Notes: a model not told the origin generated them from the sequence alone. DNA of 34,877 bases from Candidatus Aphodosoma intestinipullorum (GCA_017694515.1 JADIMV010000074.1:1-34877), one strand, 5' to 3'; shown: positions 1 to 9,865, counted from the first letter of the stretch. A program made the numbers and translations.

Positions 1-159
1 GGCATTTTCCTGACCTACAAGGCGGCGAACGACTCGGCACTGTTCAATGCGGACGCATATAAGCTCTTCTTCGGAAGGGTGAAAGAGATGTTCAAAAGGC
101 TGACAGCCAAACATCACGGGACACGGCAGGCCAGACTGACGGGAAGGACAAGCAAATAA
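1..159 (+). CDS. C-terminal end of a membrane protein, probably LptF/LptG-family permease (partial)
   Basis: An open frame enters from the left edge and ends at TAA 157-159, giving the last 52 residues of a protein whose start lies outside the window. The visible part begins with [20 protein letters not shown] and ends in a basic tail. I associate this type of C-terminus, and the position directly upstream of ribBA, with LptF/LptG (YjgP/YjgQ) permeases of Bacteroidales, which work in lipopolysaccharide transport. No diagnostic domain is in view, so the family name is inference from the tail and from gene order. The gap to ribBA is 22 nt, so the two genes are probably cotranscribed. Confidence 0.5.
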   Translation, partial: GIFLTYKAANDSALFNADAYKLFFGRVKEMFKRLTAKHHGTRQARLTGRTSK

Positions 160-181
160 CAGAAACATCAATCATAAAGCT

Positions 182-1390
182 ATGAATTTCAAAATCAATA
201 CTATCGAAGAGGCGATAGAGGATTTCCGCGAAGGGAAGTTCGTCATCGTGGTCGACGATGAAGACCGCGAAAACGAAGGCGATTTCATCATTGCAGCAGA
301 GAAAATCACTCCGGAGGCAGTCAATTTCATGCTCAAGAACGGGCGCGGCGTGCTATGCGCCCCACTGCCCATCTCACGATGCAAGGAGCTGGAGCTGGAG
401 CGTCAGGTGGACAACAACACATCGATGCTCGGCACTCCGTTCACTGTGACAGTAGACCTCTTAGAAGGGTGTACCACAGGCGTTTCCATCCATGACCGTG
501 CAGCCACGATACGCGCTCTCGCCGACCCGGCCACGAAGCCGTCAGACTTCGGCCGTCCGGGACATATCAACCCGCTCTACGCGCAGGAAAAGGGCGTACT
601 CCGCCGCGCAGGCCATACCGAGGCTGCCGTTGACCTCGCACGCCTCGCGGGTCTGCACCCTGCCGCCGCGCTGATAGAGATAATGAACGAGGACGGCACT
701 ATGGCGCGTATGCCAGACCTACAGGTTGTGGCACAAAAGTTCGGGCTGAAAATCATCACGATAAAAGACCTCATAGCCTACCGGCTGAAAATGGAATCCA
801 TCGTGGAGAAAGGGGTAGAGGCACATCTGCCGACACAGTACGGCGACTTCCGCATCATCCCGTTCCGCCAGAAGTCGAACGGCTTCGAACACGTGGCACT
901 CGTGAAAGGCGAGTGGCGCGAGGATGAGCCAATCCTTGTGCGCGTACACTCATCGTGCGCCACGGGAGACATATTCGGCTCAAAACGCTGCGAATGCGGC
1001 GAGCAGCTGCACAAGGCTATGGAGGCCATTGAGCGCGAAGGCAAAGGCGTGCTTGTCTACCTCAACCAGGAGGGGCGCGGCATTGGGCTGATGAACAAAA
1101 TCAGGGCGTACAAGCTACAGGAGGAGGGCATGGACACCGTAGATGCCAACATACACCTCGGCTTCCAGCCCGACGAACGCGACTACGGCGTTGGGGCAAG
1201 CATACTGCGCGACCTCGGCGTGAAAAAGATGCGCCTCATGACGAACAACCCCGTGAAACGTGTCGGACTCGAAGGATACGGGCTTGAGATAGTGGAGAAC
1301 GTGCCTATCGAGATAACGCCCAACCCTTATAACGCCTTCTATATGAAGACGAAAAAGGAGCGCATGGGACATAATCTGCACAACATATAA
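182..1390 (+). CDS. ribBA: Bifunctional 3,4-dihydroxy-2-butanone-4-phosphate synthase / GTP cyclohydrolase II
   Basis: A 402-residue cytoplasmic enzyme supplying both precursors of riboflavin. Its N-terminal half makes dihydroxybutanone phosphate from ribulose 5-phosphate; its C-terminal half opens GTP. Residues 1 to about 200 are the RibB domain, with the acidic metal/substrate loop [10 protein letters not shown] (25-34) and [15 protein letters not shown] (144-158). Residues about 205-402 are the RibA domain, with zinc ligands C259, C270 and C272 in a C-x10-C-x-C pattern, EGRGIGL near 297-303 and DERDYGVGA near 331-339. Both active sites look complete and the length is normal for the fused enzyme. 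The ATG at 182 is the first in frame and begins with the expected [15 protein letters not shown]; no Shine-Dalgarno is visible, as usual in this phylum. No FMN riboswitch is seen upstream, and the short spacing suggests cotranscription with the preceding gene. Confidence 0.97.
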   Translation: MNFKINTIEEAIEDFREGKFVIVVDDEDRENEGDFIIAAEKITPEAVNFMLKNGRGVLCAPLPISRCKELELERQVDNNTSMLGTPFTVTVDLLEGCTTGVSIHDRAATIRALADPATKPSDFGRPGHINPLYAQEKGVLRRAGHTEAAVDLARLAGLHPAAALIEIMNEDGTMARMPDLQVVAQKFGLKIITIKDLIAYRLKMESIVEKGVEAHLPTQYGDFRIIPFRQKSNGFEHVALVKGEWREDEPILVRVHSSCATGDIFGSKRCECGEQLHKAMEAIEREGKGVLVYLNQEGRGIGLMNKIRAYKLQEEGMDTVDANIHLGFQPDERDYGVGASILRDLGVKKMRLMTNNPVKRVGLEGYGLEIVENVPIEITPNPYNAFYMKTKKERMGHNLHNI

Positions 1391-1396
1391 TCCATA

Positions 1397-1441
1397 CCGC
1401 CGCGCCCCTACTAACGGTGGTGGCGTGGCGGGACAATAACA
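1397..1441 (+). terminator. GC-rich hairpin after ribBA
   Basis: CCGCCGCGCC (1397-1406) can pair with GGCGTGGCGG (1432-1441): ten pairs including one G-U, with a 25-nt loop. It lies 6 nt past the ribBA stop. No T-run follows, so it is either a weak or factor-assisted terminator, or an RNA-stabilising 3' structure. Confidence 0.35.
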
Positions 1442-1528
1442 TTACGGACATGAATGAATTGCAGTTAAAGCCTTTATCTACGAACAGCATAAGAAACCGT
1501 ATTGTCGAATAGTCAGTTTACTAAACTT

Positions 1529-2218
1529 ATGTCTGAACTGAAACCAGTCATCGATTTCCTGCGCGAGCTCTCCGCCAACAACGGAAAGCCGTGGTTCGAC
1601 GCGCACAAAGAGACGTACCGCGAAGTGCAAACCATCTTCGCCGGCTTCACCGAACGCTTCATCGCGGGAGTGGAGGAGTTTGACAAGTCTGTCAGCGGGC
1701 TGACGGTCAAGGAGTGTACATGGCGCATCTACCGCGACATACGTTTCTCCGCCGACAAGACTCCGTACAAGACACACTTCGGCGCATGGGTCGCCCCGCA
1801 AGGCAAAAAGTCCGGCTACGCGGGATATTACATCCACATACAGCCCGATGAGGAGCTGTATATGATATGCGCCGGGCTGCACTGCCCCACGCCCGCTATG
1901 ATACGCAGCGTGCGTGAGGAGATTATGACCGACGGCGACGGATTTCATGCCGCCGTGATGGAGGCCGGAGGGTTCTCCCTCGACAGAAGCATAGCCACAA
2001 AGCGCGTCCCCGCAGGCTATCCCGCCGACGACAAATATGCCGATTATTACAAACTCAAAGAATACATAGTGGAGCAGTACCTCTGCGAGGCCGACATCCT
2101 TTCGCCTTCATTCCTCGACCGTGCGCTGGCGCAGTTCAGGACAACCGAGAGGTTCGTCGCCCTGCTCAACCGCTGCGTAGACTACTCCCGCGAGATGGGA
2201 TGGGAGGCTCACCCGTAA
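1529..2218 (+). CDS. DUF2461 family protein
   Basis: A 229-residue soluble protein of the DUF2461 (TIGR02453) family, whose biochemical role is not established. Recognisable features are the N-terminal FLRELSANNGKPWFDAHKETY, the central WRIYRDIRFSADKTPYKTHF and the GKKSGYAGYYIHIQP segment. The frame is open upstream to a TTG at 1502, but the ATG at 1529 gives MSELKPVIDFLREL, which fits the family's usual start and length, so I chose it. There is no signal peptide or membrane segment. It sits alone between ribBA and the two-component pair, with 35 nt before the next gene; cotranscription with the regulator is possible, but nothing shows a functional link. Confidence 0.85.
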   Translation: MSELKPVIDFLRELSANNGKPWFDAHKETYREVQTIFAGFTERFIAGVEEFDKSVSGLTVKECTWRIYRDIRFSADKTPYKTHFGAWVAPQGKKSGYAGYYIHIQPDEELYMICAGLHCPTPAMIRSVREEIMTDGDGFHAAVMEAGGFSLDRSIATKRVPAGYPADDKYADYYKLKEYIVEQYLCEADILSPSFLDRALAQFRTTERFVALLNRCVDYSREMGWEAHP

Positions 2219-2253
2219 CAAAACATATAGACACCGTTAATAAAACATGACAA

Positions 2254-2943
2254 ATGGCTGAAAACAGGATTCTTATAGTAGACGATGAGGATGACCTCTG
2301 CGAGATACTCCAGTTCAACCTCGAAATGGAGGGATATACAGCCGACACGGCCAACTCCGCCGAAGAGGCATTGAAAAAAGACCTGACCTCCTATTCGCTC
2401 ATACTGCTCGACGTGATGATGGGCGAGATTTCCGGATTCCGCATGGTGCGTATGCTGAAGGAGAACCCGGCCACCGCATCCATCCCAGTCATATTCCTCA
2501 CGGCGCGCGACTCTGAAAACGACCTCATCACAGGTTTCAACCTCGGCGCGGACGACTACATCACAAAGCCCTTCTCCATCCGTGAAGTCATGCTCCGCGT
2601 CAAAGCCGTGATGCGCCGCATATCCGCCCCCGCGAAAGAGACGGCGACCGATGCGCCCGTAAAATACGAAAGCCTCTGCCTCTACCCCGAAAGCAAGAAA
2701 GTCACCGTGGACGGCAACGAGATATCGCTCACCAAGAAAGAGTTCGAGATACTCAGGCTTCTCCTCGAAAACCGTGGGCGCGTATTCTCCCGCGAAGAGA
2801 TACTCACACAGGTCTGGACCGACGAAGTGTGCGTACTCGACCGCACCGTCGACGTGAACATCACGCGCCTGCGCCGCAAAGTCGGACGCTACGGCAAAAA
2901 CATCGTGACCCGACTCGGCTACGGCTATACATTCGAAGAATGA
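2254..2943 (+). CDS. OmpR/PhoB-family response regulator
   Basis: A 229-residue DNA-binding regulator. The receiver domain (about 4-120) has the acidic pair D10/D11, phospho-acceptor D53 in ILLDVMM, the conserved Thr in FLTAR and the Lys in DDYITKPF. The C-terminal winged-helix domain (about 133-228) carries LTKKEFEILRLLLENRGRVF and DRTVDVNITRLRRKVG, typical of the OmpR/PhoB class. The stop overlaps the ATG of the downstream kinase by 4 nt, so the two are translationally coupled and almost certainly cognate. It resembles PhoB/PhoR-type pairs, but no phosphate genes are nearby, so the signal is unknown. The pair runs convergently toward the ABC permease cluster and need not regulate it. Confidence 0.93.
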   Translation: MAENRILIVDDEDDLCEILQFNLEMEGYTADTANSAEEALKKDLTSYSLILLDVMMGEISGFRMVRMLKENPATASIPVIFLTARDSENDLITGFNLGADDYITKPFSIREVMLRVKAVMRRISAPAKETATDAPVKYESLCLYPESKKVTVDGNEISLTKKEFEILRLLLENRGRVFSREEILTQVWTDEVCVLDRTVDVNITRLRRKVGRYGKNIVTRLGYGYTFEE

Positions 2944-4202
2944 TGATGCGGTTCAACAAAAAGCTCTTCCTCGCCTTCGCCATGGTCTTCGTGCTGGTCA
3001 TGGGCGTGATACTCGTATTCCAGTACCACCGCGAGAAAGAATTTCTCACCGAACAGACAGACCGGCAGCTCTCCGTATACAATGACCTCATATACAACTA
3101 TTACCACCGCCATATGCGCCACGGCTTCGGCATAGCCGACCTCATGTCGCTCCTCCCGGACACCACACTGCGCGTGACAGTAATAGATACACTCGGGAAC
3201 GTCATCTACGACTCATCCGTAGACACCTGCGAGACAATGGACAACCATCTCTCACGACCCGAAATCTCACTCCTCCAGACGCACCGAGCAGGCAAAGTCA
3301 TACGCGAATCCGCATCACTCGGCCGACACTATTACTACTACGCGGAGCGTTTCCCCGACCTCTACGTCCGCACCGCAATGCCATATGACCTCTCCTTCTT
3401 CCGCTCACTCAAGGCACACCACTATTTCCTATACTTCATGGCTCTCACCATCGTAGCCGCCATGATACTCCTATACATCATATCGCGCCGCTTCTCCATC
3501 TCCGTACAGGAGAGCGAGAACAAGATGCGCCGCCAGCTCACGCAGAACATATCACACGAGCTGAAAACGCCCCTCACCGGCATACTCGGCTACCTCGAAA
3601 GCATCATCGACAACCCCGATATGCCCCTCGACAAACAGCGGCTTTTCATAGCCCGCGCCCACAGCCAGGCACGCCGCCTCCACGAGCTCCTCGGCGACAT
3701 ATCCACACTCAACAACCTCGACGACAACCGCAAGATGTACACATTCGAACACTGCAACGTTGCCGACATCATAGCCGAAGTCATCTCCGACCTCCGCCTC
3801 CCAATAGAGCAGAAGGGCTTCCACGTCATACAGGACTACCCCGCCGAGATACCCCTGCGCGGCAACCGCTCACTACTCTATTCCATATTCCGCAACATGC
3901 TCGACAACGCCCTCGCCTACGCCGGGGAGAACATCACAATCACCATACGCATGGAGTCATCCGATGCCGTCCACTACCGCTTCTCCTTCACCGACAACGG
4001 CTGCGGCATCCCCGAAGAGCACCTTCCCCGCATCTTCGAACGCTTCTACCGTGTCGACAAAGGACGCAGCCGCAAACTCGGCGGCACAGGCCTCGGCCTC
4101 TCCATAGTCAAAAACGCCGTACTCCTCCACCACGGCACAATCTCCGCCCGCAACACCTCCCCCCACGGCCTACAGTTCCTCTTCACCCTCCGCCGTTTCT
4201 GA
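2940..4202 (+). CDS. PhoR-like sensor histidine kinase
   Basis: A 420-residue inner-membrane kinase and partner of the regulator just upstream. TM1 is about residues 9-27, a periplasmic sensor region about 30-160, and TM2 about 162-181. The HisKA domain carries phospho-acceptor H206 in ISHELKTPLTGILGYLE. The HATPase domain shows the N box (FRNMLDNALAYA), G1 (DNGCGIPEEH), the F box (IFERFYRVDKG) and G2 (GGTGLGLSIVKN). The frame is open back to 2829 inside the regulator gene, but the ATG at 2940 forms the ATGA overlap with the regulator stop and places TM1 correctly; two more ATGs follow at once (2943, 2946). It ends 216 nt before the convergent permease gene. No linker domain such as HAMP is obvious, and the ligand is unknown. 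Confidence 0.92.
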   Translation: MMMRFNKKLFLAFAMVFVLVMGVILVFQYHREKEFLTEQTDRQLSVYNDLIYNYYHRHMRHGFGIADLMSLLPDTTLRVTVIDTLGNVIYDSSVDTCETMDNHLSRPEISLLQTHRAGKVIRESASLGRHYYYYAERFPDLYVRTAMPYDLSFFRSLKAHHYFLYFMALTIVAAMILLYIISRRFSISVQESENKMRRQLTQNISHELKTPLTGILGYLESIIDNPDMPLDKQRLFIARAHSQARRLHELLGDISTLNNLDDNRKMYTFEHCNVADIIAEVISDLRLPIEQKGFHVIQDYPAEIPLRGNRSLLYSIFRNMLDNALAYAGENITITIRMESSDAVHYRFSFTDNGCGIPEEHLPRIFERFYRVDKGRSRKLGGTGLGLSIVKNAVLLHHGTISARNTSPHGLQFLFTLRRF

Positions 4203-4378
4203 CCCGCCATACCCATGCCATCATCATCCTCAACATAGTTTCCCCAGCCCGGCATTGTAATAATCCATCGCCATGCATCGGCAGTCTCACATTGTCACTC
4301 CTCACCGGTTCGCCTCCTCCCGTTTCCGCCCGCATTTCCACAGTCATTGGGCAGTACGTACGGTAGGGAACAACCGGC
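4203..4378. other. Intergenic region between convergent genes, no gene seen
   Basis: This stretch lies between the kinase stop and the permease E terminator. I see no convincing ORF, RNA gene or repeat. Any transcription end for the kinase operon must lie here, but no clear hairpin plus T-run is visible on the + strand. Confidence 0.6.
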
Positions 4379-4411
4379 AAAAAAAGGAGAGGAAGCTACA
4401 CCCCCTCCCCC
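4379..4411 (-). terminator. Rho-independent terminator of the export operon
   Basis: Read on the minus strand just after the permease E stop, a G-rich arm (complement of 4404-4410) pairs with CCTCTCC (complement of 4386-4392), with one G-U pair. Seven T residues follow at once (complement of 4379-4385). It closes the 16-kb leftward gene series. Confidence 0.6.
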
Positions 4412-4418
4412 ATAGGCG

Positions 4419-6758
4419 TCATTCCGTTTTCAGGTGTTCCACAGGGTTCTCCCTCACGGCCTTGCGGCTTATGAGCCACACGGAGAGAAGCGACACCGCC
4501 GCCACCACAGCGAACGCCGCCACAGGCACCCACCAATAGAACGCCGTATCAAACTTCACAATCTTCTCTATCTGCCTGAAGCCTATCCACATCAGCGGCA
4601 AGGACAGCACCGTCCCTATGCCGAGCGAGGACATGGCGAAACGCATCAGGCGCAGCATCTCCAGGCGGTCGGTCGAGCCGAACACCTTGCGCACCGCCAT
4701 ATCGTGCTTGCGCTGCGCGATAAAGTAGAGCGACATGGCCGTTAGGCCAAGCAGTGTGATAAGCAATGCCACCACAGTGAACACGAGCAGCACACGGTTC
4801 ATACGGAATATCTCCTCGTAGGCCATATCCACCTTGTCACCGTACCACTCGGACGTGAACGGCAGGCCGTCAACCTGTCCGTCATATATGCTGTCAAGCA
4901 TGGCACGGCAACGGCCAAGGTCGCTCCCGGGCATTATCTCAACGGATATCTCCCAAGGATAGATGGAGTCAGGGTTGCAGAGGTCTACCCTGAGCGGATG
5001 CTGCTCCATGAGCTGCGAGCGTATGATGAAATCCTCGAACCAACCGGACACACCGCTCATATAGCGGTCCTCCAAAGGTATCACATCATTGCCGAGCGGC
5101 AGAGACAGACCCTCGAAGAGACTGCGGCTGAAAAATGTCTCCGGCCTGCCGGTCTCGCGGCAGCGCACCATATTCAGACCATAGATATGGACGAAATTAG
5201 TATCGGCTATAAAACGCTGTATGCTCATATTCTTGGGATTGCCGTTTTCGAGCATCACAGTCGTATTGTTATTGCCCCCATCAACAGGAAGCCCGCACGA
5301 GAAAGCCACCCTCCTGACAAACGGCATCTTCTGCGCCTCATCGCGGAATGTATGCACGCCGTTGAGATCCGTCATGGTCGGGTAGACCAGCACATCGCCA
5401 TAGCTGTATCCCAGCGGGGCGTTGGTGATGTCATATATCTTCTTGGAAAGATATATGGAGCAGAAGAGCATCGTGACAGCCATGCAGCACTGCACCACGA
5501 AGAGTGTGCGAAGCCATACCATCTTCGTCTTGCGGCGGAACGCGCCCTTGACCACATCCATAGGTTTATAGCCCGATATGATGGAGGCGGGCAGCAGCCC
5601 TGAGATGAGGGCAATCAGCACGATGGAGAGCAGATAGACCGACACCGTGAGCGGCGAAAGGTCCGCGACAAGGTCTATGCCAGCCTGCAACAGCTCCGAG
5701 GCGAACGGCTCAACGGCAACCGCCAGCAGGAACGCAAAGAGAAACGATACGGCTATCATCAGCAGAGACTCAAAGAGTATGCGCCAGAATATAGTGCCGC
5801 GCGAAGAGCCATAGAGCCGCCGCGTGGCCATCTCCTTAGCGCGGTATGTGGCCTGCGCCACGCTCATGCTCACATAGTTCAGCACCGCCATAAGCAGAAT
5901 GACAACGCCTATGACGATGAAGAGCATGACCATCATACGGCTGTACTGGTTCAGCCCGGCCTCACATCCCGCTTCCGCGAAATAGAAATCCACCATAGGC
6001 AGCCACCGGCACTGCTGCGCCACCCCGTTGGCAAATATCCAAAAACACTCCGAGAACATATTCTTCATGTCCTCGTTCTTCGCGTTTGGGTCCACCTCCG
6101 GATGGAACTTGGCAAAGAGGGTTGTCGCCAGGGCATTGTTCATATATACGGCATCGGGCGACACTGACCAGTTGATGTAGCGCGTGTTCTCAAACGGGAC
6201 GAACATATCCGTCGTCACCGGGAATATGGAGTTGTCGAAATCCTCCACCACACCCGTGACCGTAAAGAGGTTGTTCTCCTCCATGCCGTACCACGTCAAG
6301 GTCTTGCCTACCGCATCCGCAGGCGAACCGAAGAGCCTTATGGCGGCCGAGCGCGTCAGCACACAGTCACGGTCGCCAAGCAGGAGCTGCTCCCTGTTGC
6401 CCGCCACAAGCGGATAGGAAAAGAAGTTGAAAAAGTTCTTGCGCACGGCATACGTGGAGAGCTTGTGCGTGTTGTCTCTCACCTCCATATAGGTGTCGGC
6501 ATAATACACCGCGCACCAGTCCTCTATCTCGGGATAGCGGCTTTGGAGACGGTCGCCGAGATTGTAGTGCGCACCGCATATATCGTCAATCTGGAGCATA
6601 CATATACGCTCGCGGTCGGCCAGCCCACGGTCGACGGTCAGCTGCCTGAACACCATGTCGGCCAAAAGCAGTACGAACGCCAGCGATATGCTCAGCCCCA
6701 GCACATTGACGAACGAGAAAAGGCGGTTGCGCTGCAAGAATATGAGGAACGTCTTCAT
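4419..6758 (-). CDS. ABC transporter permease E, FtsX/MacB type (779 aa)
   Basis: An inner-membrane permease, the last gene of the export operon. TM1 lies near residues 14-38 (NRLFSFVNVLGLSISLAFVL). A large MacB-like periplasmic domain follows to about residue 270, then a three-helix FtsX module containing NYVSMSVAQATYRAKEMATRRL, a second periplasmic domain, and a C-terminal FtsX module with LLGLTAMSLYFIAQRKHDMA and RKVFGS. There is no Walker A, so ATP must come from a separate protein, presumably the ATPase 31 nt upstream. This copy is the most divergent of the five at its N-terminus (MKTFLIFLQRNRLF) and ends HLKTE where the others end NLKTE. It looks intact. A MacB-like role in extruding a periplasmic substrate is inferred from the family; the substrate is unknown. 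Confidence 0.9.
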   Translation of the reverse strand: MKTFLIFLQRNRLFSFVNVLGLSISLAFVLLLADMVFRQLTVDRGLADRERICMLQIDDICGAHYNLGDRLQSRYPEIEDWCAVYYADTYMEVRDNTHKLSTYAVRKNFFNFFSYPLVAGNREQLLLGDRDCVLTRSAAIRLFGSPADAVGKTLTWYGMEENNLFTVTGVVEDFDNSIFPVTTDMFVPFENTRYINWSVSPDAVYMNNALATTLFAKFHPEVDPNAKNEDMKNMFSECFWIFANGVAQQCRWLPMVDFYFAEAGCEAGLNQYSRMMVMLFIVIGVVILLMAVLNYVSMSVAQATYRAKEMATRRLYGSSRGTIFWRILFESLLMIAVSFLFAFLLAVAVEPFASELLQAGIDLVADLSPLTVSVYLLSIVLIALISGLLPASIISGYKPMDVVKGAFRRKTKMVWLRTLFVVQCCMAVTMLFCSIYLSKKIYDITNAPLGYSYGDVLVYPTMTDLNGVHTFRDEAQKMPFVRRVAFSCGLPVDGGNNNTTVMLENGNPKNMSIQRFIADTNFVHIYGLNMVRCRETGRPETFFSRSLFEGLSLPLGNDVIPLEDRYMSGVSGWFEDFIIRSQLMEQHPLRVDLCNPDSIYPWEISVEIMPGSDLGRCRAMLDSIYDGQVDGLPFTSEWYGDKVDMAYEEIFRMNRVLLVFTVVALLITLLGLTAMSLYFIAQRKHDMAVRKVFGSTDRLEMLRLMRFAMSSLGIGTVLSLPLMWIGFRQIEKIVKFDTAFYWWVPVAAFAVVAAVSLLSVWLISRKAVRENPVEHLKTE

Positions 6759-6789
6759 GACATATCATCTTGAGAGTTATGAAGAGTCG

Positions 6790-7470
6790 TCACATCACAT
6801 TCTCCACCGTGTCCACTATCTCGCCGTCGAAGAGGTTTATAATCCTCTGCGCATAACCCGCATCGTGCTGGCTGTGGGTCACCATCACGATGGTTGTCCC
6901 CTCGCGGTTGAGCTGCGTGAGGAGCTCCATCACCTCCTTGCCGTTTTTCGAGTCGAGATTACCTGTCGGCTCGTCGGCCAGTATAAGCTTAGGCCCGGAG
7001 ACTACGGCACGCGCTATCGCCACCCTCTGCTGCTGACCGCCGGAGAGCTGCTGCGGATAGTGCTTCGCACGATGGCTGATGCTCATGCGGCGCATGATGT
7101 CCAGCACTTTCTGCTTGCGTTCCTCCGCCGATATCTTCATATAGGTCAGCGGCAGCTCTATGTTCTCATAGACATTCAACTCGTCGATGAGGTTAAAGCT
7201 CTGGAAGACGAAGCCTATCTTTCCCTTGCGGACATTGGTGCGTTCGCGCTCTTTCAGATGACCCACCTCTTGACTGTCAAGGTAATAATCGCCCGAAGTC
7301 GGATTATCCAGCAGGCCGATGATGTTGAGCAGCGTTGACTTGCCGCAGCCCGACGGACCCATGATGGCCACAAACTCGCCGTCGTCCACATTGATGCTCA
7401 CATTGTGGAGCGCGATTGTCTCTATTTCCGTTGTGCGGAACTTCTTCGTAAGATTTTCGATTTTAATCAT
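6790..7470 (-). CDS. ABC transporter ATP-binding protein (LolD/MacB class)
   Basis: A 226-residue ATPase, the only nucleotide-binding subunit in the cluster. It shows Walker A GPSGCGKST (39-47), a Q-loop in FVFQSFNLIDEL, signature LSGGQQQR, Walker B LILADEPTGNLD and an H-loop in MVTHSQHD. The LSGGQQQR signature and DEPTGNLDS are typical of the LolD/MacB/FtsE group that pairs with FtsX-type permeases. It lies between permeases D and E, with gaps of 58 and 31 nt. All five permeases keep KEMxTRR-type and (R/H)DMA-IRKVFGS loops, so this one ATPase may drive all of them; the alternative is that some permeases use ATPases encoded elsewhere. Confidence 0.95.
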   Translation of the reverse strand: MIKIENLTKKFRTTEIETIALHNVSINVDDGEFVAIMGPSGCGKSTLLNIIGLLDNPTSGDYYLDSQEVGHLKERERTNVRKGKIGFVFQSFNLIDELNVYENIELPLTYMKISAEERKQKVLDIMRRMSISHRAKHYPQQLSGGQQQRVAIARAVVSGPKLILADEPTGNLDSKNGKEVMELLTQLNREGTTIVMVTHSQHDAGYAQRIINLFDGEIVDTVENVM

Positions 7471-7528
7471 AGTACGTTATGTATTAATCGGTTAATAAAA
7501 TTATCTCGTTCATTTTCTGTAGACACGC

Positions 7529-9865
7529 TCACTCCGTTTTCAGGTTCTCCACAGGGTTCTCCCTCACAGCCTTGCGGCTTATGAGCCACACCGACAGGAG
7601 CGACACGGCAGCAACCACGGCAAATGCAGCCAAAGAGACCCACCACGGGAACGCACCTCCGTATGCCACTATCTTGTCAATCTGCACCACTCCTGCCCAT
7701 GTCAAAGGCACTGACAGCACAAACCCTGCCGCGAGGGAGACCATCGAGAAACGCATCAACCTGAGCAGCTCGCGCCTGTTGTCAGACCCGAACACTTTCC
7801 TTATAGCCATATCCCGCTTCCGCTGCGCTATGAAATAGAGCGACATGGCCGTAAGCCCAAGCAGCGTGATGAGCAACGCCACACAAGCGAATATCCCCAC
7901 CGTAGAGCGGAGGCGGTAGATGGAATAATACTGCCACCTGACCAAATCGTCAAACAAAGTCCCTCCTTTGGTCTCCGTGCCGTATATGTCACGGTACAAG
8001 GCATCTATCTCCTTGCGCCACTCCCCTATCTCACCGGGACGGAGTTTCACGGAGATGTACATCGGGTAGAAACCCTCATCTCCCTCCTTATGTATATCGA
8101 GGAAGACATCGCGCTTAGGCTCAAGCGCGGTGCGGGCAGTCCAGTCCGATGTGCGCCCCGCAATCTCTGCACGGATGGTCTGCCCATCTAACAGACGGAA
8201 ATAGGCTGTAGCCCCATCGGCCAGCCCGATGCTCCGAGCGGCGTGGTGCGAGAGGTATGCCCCGTATGGGGAATAGGCTTCAGTCACGTCTATACCGTAG
8301 AGACCGGCAAACGCGGTGTCGCAGTTGATATAGACCATCGTCAGCGTAGCCTCCGTCTCGCCGTTGGAGAATGTACCACTCTCTCCCATCGCTTCGGGCG
8401 GCACACGGTCAGAGATAGTCCAGCCTTCGACATACGGCAGTTTGGCCAATTCCGTACGGAAGAGGTCGGCCTTCTGCCTGTCCATATAGTAGTAGAGCAG
8501 CACATTCTCATGGTCATAACCCATAGGCGTATGGACTATGCGGTATATCTGCAGGCCGACATAGCCCGCGCACGTCAGGAGCGCGATGGTAGCCATGCTC
8601 TGTACCACGTAGAGCAGTCGGAGATAGAGGCTCTTGGTCTTGCGGCGGAACGTGCCGCGCACCACATCCATAGGGTTGTAGGCCGACAGTACCGCCGCAG
8701 GCACGAGACCTGCCACGACTGAGACTGCCGCCACTATTGCAACGTATATGGCCACGTGCAGCACATCCATAGACTCCATCAGGTCTATCTTGGACATCAG
8801 GCTCACCGCCGCGAAAGGCTCTACCGCCAGCGCAAGCAGGAAGCCCAGCAGGAACGCGGCTACGGTCATGGCCGCCGCCTCAGCCATCATCCTCATGAAT
8901 ATATCTCTCTTCGCCGCGCCGAGCAGGCGGCGTGTGGACATCTCCTTTGCGCGGTTGGAGGTCTGCGCCACGCTCATGCTCACATAGTTGAACAGAGCCA
9001 TAAGCAGTATCAGCACTCCCGCTACCGAGTAGACATATATGTTTTTCATGCTGTATTGGTTCAGCCCCGCGATAGGCAGTTCTGAGAAATATGCCTCGCG
9101 CATCGGTGTCCAGTGCGCCTCCTTTGAGAAGCCCTGCTGATATGACCAATAGAACTCCTTGAAAAACTCCAGCATATCGTCCTCTATCTCTGCGGGATCA
9201 TACCCCTCGGCAAAACGGGAGAAGATGACGGAACAGCCCGCATCGGCTATCGTAGGGCTCTCCATGCTGATGCCCCAATAGTAGTACTTCACGGCATAGA
9301 AAGGCAGTATCATGTCCAGCCCCTCGCTGAACATGGAGTTCCTGAAGCCGCGCACCACGCCCGACACCGTATAGGCTTCGCCGAACAGGCTCACAGTCCG
9401 CCCCAGCACATCGGTTGATCCGAACAGCCTGTTCGCCCCCAGCTCCGTCAGCACCACACTTTTGTTGTCCACGAGCATGGTATTGACATCGCCCGCTATC
9501 GATTCCATCCCGAAAAAGTCGCAGAAGTTGTCCTTGGCGAAATATGTCATTACGGTCTTCTTCTCCGCGCTCCCGTCAGTCCTCGCATAGAGATATGCCG
9601 GGCTGACTATGCACCAGTCCTCCATTGCAGGATAACGCCCCTCCAGATTACGCCCCACGATATAATGGCTTGTCGCAAAGCGTTCACTGGTAAGCACATA
9701 GATGCGCTCAACGTTCTTAATATCCTTGTCCACTGTCAGCTGACGGATGACCATGTCGGTTATGAGCAGCACGAACATGAGGCTCACGCTGAGACCGAGC
9801 ACATTGACCAGCGCGAAGAGGCGGTTGCGCCCAAGGTAAGTGAAATATGACTTAAACATTCCCAT
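7529..9865 (-). CDS. ABC transporter permease D, FtsX/MacB type (778 aa)
   Basis: An inner-membrane permease with the same plan as its four paralogues: TM1 near residues 17-38 (LFALVNVLGLSVSLMFVLL), a MacB-like periplasmic domain, a first FtsX module with NYVSMSVAQTSNRAKEMSTRRL, a second periplasmic domain, and a C-terminal FtsX module with AQRKRDMAIRKVFGS, ending in NPVENLKTE. No nucleotide-binding domain is present. The first and last few hundred bases closely match permease C, its upstream neighbour, while the periplasmic parts diverge. The closest terminal relatives are therefore adjacent (C with D, A with B), which points to tandem duplication. Substrate unknown. Confidence 0.9.
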   Translation of the reverse strand: MGMFKSYFTYLGRNRLFALVNVLGLSVSLMFVLLITDMVIRQLTVDKDIKNVERIYVLTSERFATSHYIVGRNLEGRYPAMEDWCIVSPAYLYARTDGSAEKKTVMTYFAKDNFCDFFGMESIAGDVNTMLVDNKSVVLTELGANRLFGSTDVLGRTVSLFGEAYTVSGVVRGFRNSMFSEGLDMILPFYAVKYYYWGISMESPTIADAGCSVIFSRFAEGYDPAEIEDDMLEFFKEFYWSYQQGFSKEAHWTPMREAYFSELPIAGLNQYSMKNIYVYSVAGVLILLMALFNYVSMSVAQTSNRAKEMSTRRLLGAAKRDIFMRMMAEAAAMTVAAFLLGFLLALAVEPFAAVSLMSKIDLMESMDVLHVAIYVAIVAAVSVVAGLVPAAVLSAYNPMDVVRGTFRRKTKSLYLRLLYVVQSMATIALLTCAGYVGLQIYRIVHTPMGYDHENVLLYYYMDRQKADLFRTELAKLPYVEGWTISDRVPPEAMGESGTFSNGETEATLTMVYINCDTAFAGLYGIDVTEAYSPYGAYLSHHAARSIGLADGATAYFRLLDGQTIRAEIAGRTSDWTARTALEPKRDVFLDIHKEGDEGFYPMYISVKLRPGEIGEWRKEIDALYRDIYGTETKGGTLFDDLVRWQYYSIYRLRSTVGIFACVALLITLLGLTAMSLYFIAQRKRDMAIRKVFGSDNRRELLRLMRFSMVSLAAGFVLSVPLTWAGVVQIDKIVAYGGAFPWWVSLAAFAVVAAVSLLSVWLISRKAVRENPVENLKTE

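Noticed and set aside
1502-1528. TTG start extending the DUF2461 protein by nine residues
   Set aside because: The ATG at 1529 fits the family's N-terminus and length; the extension adds nothing recognisable.
2829-2939. N-terminal extension of the PhoR-like kinase inside the regulator gene
   Set aside because: The extension is out-of-frame regulator sequence; the ATGA overlap start at 2940 places the first membrane helix correctly.
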